Source: UBA935 sp031556725
GTDB lineage: Bacteria > Bacillota > Clostridia > Lachnospirales > Lachnospiraceae
NCBI GenBank assembly: GCA_031556725.1
Contig: JAVBSL010000006.1
Coordinates: forward strand, 62,001-126,000
Reading direction: 5' to 3'
Length of the DNA: 64,000 nt
Made by a program: the position numbers and the translations under genes. A model generated the notes under the pieces. That model did not search any database, had not been told where the DNA came from, and saw only the letters and a list, made by a program, of their open reading frames with translations. The stretch's first letter is position 1. Each line of letters starts with the position of its first letter. This document shows, one piece after another, positions 18,059 to 26,095 of this stretch.

Positions 18059-19612
18059 ATGAGAGCATTGGTCAGTGTGTCTGACAAGACCGGAATTGTA
18101 GATTTTTGTAAAGCGCTGGTGGCCCAGGGAGTGGAAATTATCTCCACCGGCGGTACCTACAGCAAGTTAAAGGAGGAAGGCGTTCCGGCCATGGAGATAT
18201 CCGAGCTTACCGGATTTCCGGAGTGTCTGGACGGCCGGGTTAAGACCCTTCATCCCATTGTGCATGCAGGAATTCTGGCGATGCGAGCCAATGCCGAGCA
18301 TATGAAACAGCTGACCGATCTTAACATCGAAACCATTGATTTCGTAGTAGTTAACCTCTATCCTTTTAAAGCTACCATTTTAAAAGAAGGCGTGACCAGA
18401 GCGGAGGCGGTGGAAAATATCGATATCGGCGGTCCCACTATGCTGCGCAGTGCGGCTAAGAATTATCAGGATGTGGCAGTGGTTACCGATCCGGCTGATT
18501 ATGAGGAAGTACTAAATGAATTAAAAGAGCAGGGAAGCGTTTCTCTGGATACAAAGTTCTATCTGATGCAGAAGGTTTTCATGCATACTTCCAACTATGA
18601 TACCATGATCGCCGATTATCTGAAAAAGCAGAGAGGGGATTATGAACTTCCCGAAACCCTGACCATGACCTTCGAGAAGGTACAGGATATGCGTTATGGC
18701 GAGAACCCTCATCAGAAGGCCGCTTTCTATCGTCAGGTAGGAAAGCAGATCGGATCCCTGGTAGATGCCATACAACATAACGGAAAGGAATTATCCTTTA
18801 ACAATATTAATGATACCAATGGAGCTTTAGAATTGTTGAAAGAGTTTACCGAACCTACCGTGGTGGCCTGCAAGCATGGCAATCCCTGTGGGGTAGGCAG
18901 CGCCAAAGATATAACCGCTGCATGGAAAAAAGCCTTTGCGGCAGACAAGACCTCCATCTTTGGCGGTATCGTGGTATGCAACAGAGAAGTAACCAAAGCC
19001 ATGGCTGAAGAAATGCATTCTATCTTCCTGGAAGTGGTAGTGGCACCTTCTTATGAAAAAGAAGCATTGGAAATCCTTTGCAGTAAGAAGAATATCCGCG
19101 TATTGGAATTAAAAGATATAGATGTTCCGCAGAATGAAAATGCCTTGGATATGAAGAAAGTAAATGGCGGACTGATTGTTCAAACCATTGATTCCAAGCT
19201 TTATGAAGAGGCTGACTGGAAGGTAGTAACCAATACTCAGCCTACAGCCGAACAGATTGAAGATATGAAGTTTGGCATGAAAGTGGTTAAGTTCGTTAAA
19301 TCCAATGGTATTGCAGTAGTAAAGGACGGGCAGAGTATCGGTATTGGGCCCGGACAGGTTAACCGAATCTGGGCTGCAAAGCAGTGCTTTGAACATACAG
19401 CAGAGCTGATTGGCGAAGGAGTAACGAAAGAAGCAGTTTTGGCTTCCGATGCATTCTTCCCTTTTGGAGATGTAGTAGATGCGGCACAGGAAGCCGGTAT
19501 TACGGCGATTATCCAACCCGGCGGTTCCGTAAATGACCAGATGTCTATTGATAAGTGTAACGAATACGGTATTACCATGGTATTCACCGGCATGCGCCAC
19601 TTCAAACACTAA
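18059..19612 (+). CDS. purH: Bifunctional AICAR transformylase/IMP cyclohydrolase
   Basis: A 517-residue enzyme for the last two steps to IMP. The N-terminal IMP cyclohydrolase domain begins MRALVSVSDKTGIVDF and has STGGTY and DGRVKTLHP. The C-terminal transformylase domain has RYGENPHQKAAFY, CKHGNPCGVG and SNGIAVVKDG. The start at 18059 is set by AGGAGG 7 bases upstream, 16 bases after the GGDEF/EAL gene. It closes the probable purine operon. Confidence 0.97.
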   Translation: MRALVSVSDKTGIVDFCKALVAQGVEIISTGGTYSKLKEEGVPAMEISELTGFPECLDGRVKTLHPIVHAGILAMRANAEHMKQLTDLNIETIDFVVVNLYPFKATILKEGVTRAEAVENIDIGGPTMLRSAAKNYQDVAVVTDPADYEEVLNELKEQGSVSLDTKFYLMQKVFMHTSNYDTMIADYLKKQRGDYELPETLTMTFEKVQDMRYGENPHQKAAFYRQVGKQIGSLVDAIQHNGKELSFNNINDTNGALELLKEFTEPTVVACKHGNPCGVGSAKDITAAWKKAFAADKTSIFGGIVVCNREVTKAMAEEMHSIFLEVVVAPSYEKEALEILCSKKNIRVLELKDIDVPQNENALDMKKVNGGLIVQTIDSKLYEEADWKVVTNTQPTAEQIEDMKFGMKVVKFVKSNGIAVVKDGQSIGIGPGQVNRIWAAKQCFEHTAELIGEGVTKEAVLASDAFFPFGDVVDAAQEAGITAIIQPGGSVNDQMSIDKCNEYGITMVFTGMRHFKH

Positions 19613-19631
19613 TTAATTAATAACTGGAATT

Positions 19632-19758
19632 CAAACTACGCGGAAAGGTTTATGCCCCCGGTCTAAGAGTCAGCAGCCGGTAATACATGAGCGGAAACCT
19701 TATGTATTACCGGCTGCTGACTCTTAGACCGGGGGCATAAACCTTTCCGCGTAGTTTG
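19632..19758. repeat. Perfect 57-bp inverted repeat
   Basis: The arms at 19632-19688 and 19702-19758 are exact reverse complements over 57 bases, with a 13-base centre. The transcript would fold into one very long hairpin. No U-run follows the right arm, so it is not a standard terminator. The arms are richer in G and C than the flanks. It fills most of the space between purH and the DHH gene and ends 33 bases before that gene's start. No flanking target duplication is evident. Confidence 0.95.
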
Positions 19759-19790
19759 TCACTACCAGCCTATTATTAAGGAGGCCCCCC

Positions 19791-21302
19791 ATGCAACTAT
19801 CAGATTTAGATGCCTACAACCCCATTACCCTGCAATGCCATGATAACCCGGACGTGGACGCAATCGCTTCCGGCTTTGCCCTATACACCTATTTTCAGGA
19901 AAAAGGAAAGGAAGTCCGCTTTATCTATAGCGGCCGTGATAAAATTCAAAAGACCAATCTGACACTGATGCTTGATAAACTGAGCATTCCCATTACCTAT
20001 GTGCAGGATACAGCAACAACACTGCCCGGTCTTTTGATTACCGTAGACTGCCAGTATGGTGCCGGCAATGTGACAAAATTTGAAGCTGATACAGTGGCCA
20101 TTATCGACCACCATCAGGTAGAAATTACCAACATAAAACTTTCCGAAATTCGTTCCAATCTGGGCAGCTGTTCTACCCTGATCTGGAAAATGATGGTTGA
20201 CGAGGGATATTCACTGAGCGGCAAAACAGCAGTGGGAACCGCACTTTACTATGGCTTGTATGCTGATACCAATCAGTTTTCGGAGATTTATAATCCGCTG
20301 GATATGGATATGCGGGATTCGGTACCCTGTGAAAAATCACTGATTAACTTATTCCGCAATGCCAACCTGTCCCTGAAAGAGCTGGAGATTGCCGGCATAG
20401 CCATGATTAAGCATATTTTTAACGAAGATCATCATTATGCCATTATCAAATCCTATCCCTGCGATCCTAATATTCTGGGACTAATCAGTGATTTTCTATT
20501 GCAGGTGGATACAGTTCATACTTGTGTGGTTTATCATGAAACGGATGCCGGACTCAAATTTTCCGTACGCAGTTGCATCAAAGAAGTAAAAGCCAATGAA
20601 CTGGCAGCTTTCCTGGCAGAAGGAATCGGCTCCGGCGGCGGCCACAGTGAAAAGGCCGGTGGTTTTATTCAGAGACAAAAATATGAAGAAAAAAATCATG
20701 GAAAACATTCGGAAGCATACTTCGGCGAACGGATGAATGAATATTTCAACAGCTGCAAAATCATTGATGCAGCTGCTTACGATATTGATACTTCAGGAAT
20801 GAAAGCATATATAAAGAAGAAAACCCCCCAGGGGTATGTGGTGGCCAAGGATGTTCTGCCCGTGGGAACGCCCATAACCATCCGAACCCTGGAAGGTGAT
20901 ATTGATATGATGGTAGAAGAGGATCTGATTATCATGATCGGAATCAAGGGCGAGGTTTATCCTAACCGCAGGGAAAAGTTTGAACGAAACTACCGTATCA
21001 GTGATGAAAAGTATAGTGAGCTTTTGAATCAGGAAAATACGGAATATGTACCTACAATCAGAAGCCGCATTGATGGCTCGGCGAAGGGAATTACCGAATA
21101 CGCCGGAGTATGTATCCCAAAAGGAGAAACCCACATCCATGCCGAAGAGTTGACCGGAATAGTCAAAGTGTTTACGTCCTGGGACAGGGAAAAATATATG
21201 TTGGGAAAACCGGGTGACTTCCTGGCCGTGCGATGTGATGACCGGCATGATATTTATGTGGTGGAGAGAGACATCTTTTTTAAATCTTATGATGAAAATT
21301 AG
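19791..21302 (+). CDS. DHH/DHHA1 phosphoesterase with extra C-terminal domain
   Basis: A 503-residue protein. The N-terminal DHH domain has HDNPDVDAIASG and IDHH metal-binding motifs; the DHHA1 domain has GIGSGGGHSEKAGGF (~280-295). This core is like NrnA/oligoribonucleases or phosphodiesterases that cleave pApA or short oligonucleotides. Residues ~330-503 are an added region not found in NrnA, ending KPGDFLAVRCDDRHDIYVV, slightly like PGDYG-type domains. There is no membrane, PAS or GGDEF part, so it is not a GdpP. The ATG is preceded by AAGGAGG and an unusual run of six C. The LytTR regulator gene follows after 14 bases. Confidence 0.85.
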   Translation: MQLSDLDAYNPITLQCHDNPDVDAIASGFALYTYFQEKGKEVRFIYSGRDKIQKTNLTLMLDKLSIPITYVQDTATTLPGLLITVDCQYGAGNVTKFEADTVAIIDHHQVEITNIKLSEIRSNLGSCSTLIWKMMVDEGYSLSGKTAVGTALYYGLYADTNQFSEIYNPLDMDMRDSVPCEKSLINLFRNANLSLKELEIAGIAMIKHIFNEDHHYAIIKSYPCDPNILGLISDFLLQVDTVHTCVVYHETDAGLKFSVRSCIKEVKANELAAFLAEGIGSGGGHSEKAGGFIQRQKYEEKNHGKHSEAYFGERMNEYFNSCKIIDAAAYDIDTSGMKAYIKKKTPQGYVVAKDVLPVGTPITIRTLEGDIDMMVEEDLIIMIGIKGEVYPNRREKFERNYRISDEKYSELLNQENTEYVPTIRSRIDGSAKGITEYAGVCIPKGETHIHAEELTGIVKVFTSWDREKYMLGKPGDFLAVRCDDRHDIYVVERDIFFKSYDEN

Positions 21303-21316
21303 AAAGGAAGCGGGTC

Positions 21317-22048
21317 ATGCTGCGAATAGCCATATGCGATGATGAAAGGGGAATGGTTTCGTCGATACATAAGCTGATAGAGCAAAATGCCATAATACAT
21401 GACGGAAGTGTCATAAAAGAAGGCGGGATTCAAATCGATGATTATTTGAAGGGCAGCCATCTCTTACAGGCAATGGAGGATGGTTCTTTTTACAATCTGA
21501 TCTATTTAGATATTGAAATGCCGGATATCGATGGCATTACATTGGCCAGAAAAATAAGGGATCAGGATGAGCAGGTGCTTTTGGTATACGTGTCCAGTCA
21601 TGAAAAATATATGATTGATTTATTTGAGGTATCACCCTTTCGTTTTATCCGCAAGCCGGTTGAGAAAGATGTCTTTGATAAAATCCTAGGGGAAGCAATG
21701 AAGAAAATGCTGGGCAGCCAGTCCTATTTCACCTATGAAAGTGGTTGGAATGAGTGCCGCATATTGATTCGGGATATTTATTATTTTGAGAGCAGCGGCA
21801 GACAGGTATCGATTGTAACTGAATCCGGCCGTGAAACTTTCTATGGCAAGTTGGATGAAATTGAGAAAAGGATAAATGAGATGGATAAGTGCTTTATCAG
21901 AATCCATCAGTCATATCTGATTAATCCGGAAAAGGTTTTCAAAGTCGGAACCGGTGAAATCGAACTGGCGAATAAAGCAGTGCTGCCAATCAGTAAAAAA
22001 CGGCAGAAAGAAGTGAATGCACAGTATCTGAAACAGTACAAAAACTGA
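21317..22048 (+). CDS. LytTR-family response regulator
   Basis: A 243-residue AgrA/VirR-type regulator. The receiver domain (~1-125) has acidic CDDERG and phospho-acceptor Asp65 in YLDIEMPDIDG. The LytTR DNA-binding domain (~140-240) has IYYFESSGRQVSIVT and FIRIHQSYLINPEKV. It lies 14 bases after the DHH gene and 22 bases before a GHKL kinase gene, which is presumably its partner. Target promoters are unknown. Confidence 0.92.
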   Translation: MLRIAICDDERGMVSSIHKLIEQNAIIHDGSVIKEGGIQIDDYLKGSHLLQAMEDGSFYNLIYLDIEMPDIDGITLARKIRDQDEQVLLVYVSSHEKYMIDLFEVSPFRFIRKPVEKDVFDKILGEAMKKMLGSQSYFTYESGWNECRILIRDIYYFESSGRQVSIVTESGRETFYGKLDEIEKRINEMDKCFIRIHQSYLINPEKVFKVGTGEIELANKAVLPISKKRQKEVNAQYLKQYKN

Positions 22049-22070
22049 ATCGGAAGCAATAAGGAGTAGA

Positions 22071-22817
22071 ATGTCTATGTGGCAGGCAATATGCGTCATC
22101 TGTATCATAATAGTAATTGGGATGCTGTTTTTCTGCTTTCGCCAAAGCAAGGAAATCAAGGTATACAAGTGGCAGAAGCTTAAGTATGAAAAACAGGTTG
22201 ATTTTTTTCACTTGCAAGCCAAGGAACGGGAAGCGGCTTTTAAGGAAATGCATCAGTTCCGCCATAATTTTAAAAATCATCTGATTTGCCTTAAGGAATA
22301 TGTGGAGCAGGATAATAAAGAAAAAATCAGAGAATACGTGGATACTTTGCTTTTGGATTTCAAAGGGGGATATTATGACCATAGGTCCGGCAATCTGGTG
22401 GTAGACGCGGTAATCGGATATAAGCTGGGAGAGATGAAAAATAAGGAAATTACCTTTGAAACACAGTTTTCGATTCCCGAAGAATTGCCTTTTGAGGAAA
22501 CTGACTTGTGTGTCATATTAGGAAATACATTGGATAATGCCATTGAAGCAGCAAAAAAAATGCCGGCCGGACAGCGCATGGTAGGATTGAAAATAGAATA
22601 TCACCCGGGAAGCCTTTTTATTGTTGTCAGGAATACCTATACAGGAGAGATCCGGACCGACCGCCGGGGCAAGCTGCTGACCACCAAAGAGCAGAAGCAA
22701 GAGCACGGTATCGGTGTCCGGTCAGTGGAACATATTGTCAGGGGCTATCAGGGAATCATAACGATTGAGCCGGAAAACGGAATTTTTGAGTTCCGGATTT
22801 TATTGTATGAACAATAA
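22071..22817 (+). CDS. GHKL-domain sensor histidine kinase with a minimal sensor
   Basis: A 248-residue AgrC-like kinase. One membrane segment (about 4-23) is followed by a short linker, the phospho-acceptor region HQFRHNFKNHL (His65), and an ATPase with NTLDNAIEAA (N box) and GIGVRSVEHIV (G box). Typical AgrC proteins have six or more sensor membrane helices; here only one remains, so it may read a membrane or cytoplasmic signal. Start follows AAGGAG. Confidence 0.9.
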   Translation: MSMWQAICVICIIIVIGMLFFCFRQSKEIKVYKWQKLKYEKQVDFFHLQAKEREAAFKEMHQFRHNFKNHLICLKEYVEQDNKEKIREYVDTLLLDFKGGYYDHRSGNLVVDAVIGYKLGEMKNKEITFETQFSIPEELPFEETDLCVILGNTLDNAIEAAKKMPAGQRMVGLKIEYHPGSLFIVVRNTYTGEIRTDRRGKLLTTKEQKQEHGIGVRSVEHIVRGYQGIITIEPENGIFEFRILLYEQ

Positions 22818-22843
22818 ATCGTTGCCGATGGTGACGATTTTTT
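22816..22843 (+). terminator. Terminator after the LytTR/GHKL pair
   Basis: An 11-bp stem (AAATCGTTGCC with GGTGACGATTT, two G-U pairs) with a 3-base loop, overlapping the GHKL stop codon and followed by TTT. It separates the DHH/two-component unit from the TIR gene. Confidence 0.7.
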
Positions 22844-22952
22844 CAATATATGCCACTTTTTTTACAAAAATAGTACGAAACAAAAAAACTATGTTACACT
22901 AATGTGGAAATAAACTGTGCCCTGGCGCAGATTTTGCAGATATGGGAAAGGT

Positions 22953-25900
22953 ATGGTTACCGAGATGAGAAATATGACTGACAAAAATGAGTATTTATAT
23001 GATGCATTTATCAGTTATCGTCACTCTGAACTGGATAAATTCGTAGCGGAAACATTACATCAGGAGATGGAAAGTTTCAAGCTGCCCAGAAATTTAATCA
23101 AGAAGATGGATGATAACAAAAAGACAAGAATAAACCGTGTGTTCAGAGACCGGGACGAACTGCCGATAGCCAGCAATCTGGCTGATCCCATTACCGAAGC
23201 ACTGGAAGCATCGGAATTTTTATTGGTAATCTGTTCGCCTCGTTTGCCGGAGTCACTGTGGTGCAAAAAAGAGATTGAGACTTTCATTAATATGCATGAC
23301 CGCGACCATGTTCTGGCAGTTTTGATCGAAGGTGAGCCGGACGATTCCTTTCCCGATGAGCTGCGGTTTATTGAGAATAAAAAGATTAACAGCGATGGCA
23401 CGGTAACCATCGAGAGGATACTGGTTGAGCCTTTGGCGGCTGATGTGCGGGGCAAGAGCCAGCGGGAGATTAAGAAGAAGATTAAAGAAGAAGTTATTCG
23501 TTTGGCAGCACCGATGTTTGACTGTGCTTACGATGAACTAAAGCAGCGGCATCGTGAACGCCGGATGCGGAAGATCTTGACCGGAGCCGCCATCGGCAGT
23601 GCAATCTGTTTTATCTTTGGAGCCATCAGCACGACCATGGCCTTGAAAATACATGGGCAGAATATTGAAATCAGTGAAAAGTCCATAAAAATCGAAGAGC
23701 AGTCCGAGGAAATCAAAGAACAGTACTGGATCGCCCTGGAAAATAATGCTTTGAATGAAGCTGATAATGCATTGGAACTGTTAGCCCGGGGGGACCGGAT
23801 AGCGGCCATCAAAACGGCCCGGGCAGTATTGCCGGATCAATTAACGGAACCGGCGATTCCATATACCTATAAAGCGGAATATGCTTTGTCAAAAAGTTTA
23901 GGTGTGTACGCTGACGGCGAAACGGATATAGCTGACTTTATGCTGAAACACCATACGAACGTTTCCGTATGTAAATTATCACCTAACCGGAAACTGCTGC
24001 TGACAGCTGATGAAGCCAGTATATTTTATGTTTGGGATTTGACCAGTGGTGAATTGTTATGGGAGAATAAAGACTATAAGCGGAGCTACTATATTACGGA
24101 AAACAATATTTCTTTCCTGAATGATGATTCCTTTTTTTATATGGATCATAAAAAAGGTGCCGTATTCCAAATCTCTACCCAAACGGTAACCGAGCATGAA
24201 ATGGAAACCGGTTCCCGGATGATCGTGGATCGGGAAGGCCGACAGGTAGCCATTGTTGATGCGAAGGGCGTTCGGCTTTTAGATACAGAAAACTTTGAGG
24301 TTACTAATTCTTATCAGATGGAGGAAGGATGGAATTCCGGTTATCGGTTTTCCTTTAATGAGGACGGCAGCAGGATTGCTTTTGATATTTACAAAGAAGC
24401 GAATCAGGAAGACGTGAGCGCGGAAGTCTGGGAAGGACGGCTGCGCGGTTCCATCTGGCAGGAAACCGATGTACTGGTGATGGACTGCCGAAGCGGAGAG
24501 ATTACCAATCGTTATGCAATGAAGCAACAGGAAGTGGAAGAAATTGTATTTGACCGCGACATTCTATATGTTACCAATTTTCAAAATTTTTACTCCACCG
24601 AAGATAACAGTTACTTTAATGAAAAACTGGATGGACTTATTTACGCCTGCGATTTGGCCACTGTCGATGGGATTAAATGGGTATTTGAAGATCCCGAAAA
24701 AGCATTGGCTCATATTCGTCCGGCAGATGACAAAGACAGTAATCTGGTATTGGTGACCAGCTATACAGGCTTATATATGTTAGATAAAACAGATGGCAGC
24801 CTGATTGGAAAAGTCGATTTAAGTGAAAATATTCTCAGTATTAAATGTGCTGCCGATTCAGATAGGTTTTTTGCATACACAAGAGCCGGAGAGATTTACT
24901 TTATCCGAAACAACAACGGCATTCTCGAGGCCATCAATAATACCTATCGCTTTCAGTGCAATTCCGACAATGTAAAAGTACTGCTGCCCGGTAATGAAGG
25001 GATGATGATTTCGCTGCCGTACAGCAGTGCCAGCGTTACAGTATTTAATTATAAAATAGGCCAGCAGTTTGAAACGGTTATGGAGTTGGATAGCTATATC
25101 AGTTCGGTAGCGGCAAGTCCTGATGGTAAAAGCATAATCGTCAAGGATACCAGTGATGATGTGGGGATTTATGATGTGGCAACCGGAGAAAGAACCGGTA
25201 CCATTAATGGGCCCTCTTACTCCGGTGACTATGTATTTGTTGGTGCAGACTGCGCCAGGATTGCCAAGGGAACGGTTAATAGTTATTGCCTGTATGAAAG
25301 CACCACCGGCGAAATGACGGCGGAGTATGAGCTTGAGAGCCATGATGCATATTTTCTGGGAGAATATAATGAACAGGTGGCTTCTGTCGGTTATGCTTAT
25401 ATAGTTATCTACGATACCCTTTCCGGTGAGGAAGTTGTGCGGGTGGATACCACGGATGAACTTTCGGACGGACGTTTTAAAGCTGTAAACGGGATTAGCG
25501 AGCGGCTGGCGGTGGTCTACCCGCAGAATGGAGAACTTTGTTTGTATACACTGCGGGATATTCAAAAAGTGCAGACAATACCGATTAATGCAGCATTTGT
25601 GGAAAATCTGTTTTTTGATCGGACAACCAACCTGCTTTATGTGGTATATAAGGACAATAGTATTGAAGTATATGAGTGTAAAAGCGAAAATGAAAAGGAA
25701 CAATGGATTCTGAAGCAAGTTTATACCGGACTTGAGGAAAAAGTGGTGAAAGCCGAAAATCTTGGTGATGGCAGCAGAGTGATTCTGGCAGGATTCAGCG
25801 CCGCTTATTTATTAAAAGACAATGAAGTCATAGCAGAGCTGCCGCACTATAAAGCCCTGCACCAAGGTGAGCAGCCACAGGTGTATGTGGGGGGCCGGGC

Positions 25901-25964
25901 AGTTTTGCGCACCACACCGCTGTATGATTATGAAATGTTAATGGAAGCAGCGAAAGGGTATTAA
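22953..25964 (+). CDS. TIR domain-membrane-beta-propeller protein
   Basis: About 1,003 residues. The N-terminal TIR domain (~13-150) begins YDAFISYRHSE and has SLWCKKEIETF, whose Glu107 matches the catalytic glutamate of NAD-cleaving TIR domains. A membrane segment follows at ~207-231. Next is a heptad-like stretch (EISEKSIKIEEQSEEIKEQ) and a helical LARGDRIAAIKTARAVLP unit. Residues ~320-1000 contain many weak WD40/quinoprotein-like strands (for example YVWDLTSGELLW). The start is uncertain: ATGs at 22953, 22965 and 22974 are possible and none has a strong ribosome site. Signalling or defence is possible; function is not established. Confidence 0.8.
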   Translation: MVTEMRNMTDKNEYLYDAFISYRHSELDKFVAETLHQEMESFKLPRNLIKKMDDNKKTRINRVFRDRDELPIASNLADPITEALEASEFLLVICSPRLPESLWCKKEIETFINMHDRDHVLAVLIEGEPDDSFPDELRFIENKKINSDGTVTIERILVEPLAADVRGKSQREIKKKIKEEVIRLAAPMFDCAYDELKQRHRERRMRKILTGAAIGSAICFIFGAISTTMALKIHGQNIEISEKSIKIEEQSEEIKEQYWIALENNALNEADNALELLARGDRIAAIKTARAVLPDQLTEPAIPYTYKAEYALSKSLGVYADGETDIADFMLKHHTNVSVCKLSPNRKLLLTADEASIFYVWDLTSGELLWENKDYKRSYYITENNISFLNDDSFFYMDHKKGAVFQISTQTVTEHEMETGSRMIVDREGRQVAIVDAKGVRLLDTENFEVTNSYQMEEGWNSGYRFSFNEDGSRIAFDIYKEANQEDVSAEVWEGRLRGSIWQETDVLVMDCRSGEITNRYAMKQQEVEEIVFDRDILYVTNFQNFYSTEDNSYFNEKLDGLIYACDLATVDGIKWVFEDPEKALAHIRPADDKDSNLVLVTSYTGLYMLDKTDGSLIGKVDLSENILSIKCAADSDRFFAYTRAGEIYFIRNNNGILEAINNTYRFQCNSDNVKVLLPGNEGMMISLPYSSASVTVFNYKIGQQFETVMELDSYISSVAASPDGKSIIVKDTSDDVGIYDVATGERTGTINGPSYSGDYVFVGADCARIAKGTVNSYCLYESTTGEMTAEYELESHDAYFLGEYNEQVASVGYAYIVIYDTLSGEEVVRVDTTDELSDGRFKAVNGISERLAVVYPQNGELCLYTLRDIQKVQTIPINAAFVENLFFDRTTNLLYVVYKDNSIEVYECKSENEKEQWILKQVYTGLEEKVVKAENLGDGSRVILAGFSAAYLLKDNEVIAELPHYKALHQGEQPQVYVGGRAVLRTTPLYDYEMLMEAAKGY

Positions 25965-26095
25965 GAGTGCTGCCTTTGCGAATTGCCGATTATGACAAAA
26001 AAGAGGTTTATTTTTACAAAAATCGAATTTCTTTTTCCTTTTTTGATATATTACCGTTAGTAAGTTATATCAACTGATTTATGAAGGAGAGAGAG

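Noticed and set aside
19632..19758. Reading the 57-bp inverted repeat as an ordinary terminator
   Set aside because: The stem is far too long and no T-run follows either arm.
19791..21302. Calling the DHH protein GdpP
   Set aside because: It lacks the membrane helices, PAS and degenerate GGDEF that define GdpP.
24858..25718. A 286-codon minus-strand frame in the TIR/propeller gene
   Set aside because: It is antisense to the propeller region, has no domain features and no promoter.
22953..25964. Assignment of the TIR gene to Thoeris or CBASS
   Set aside because: No ThsA-like or cyclase gene is adjacent, and the membrane-propeller architecture differs from those effectors.
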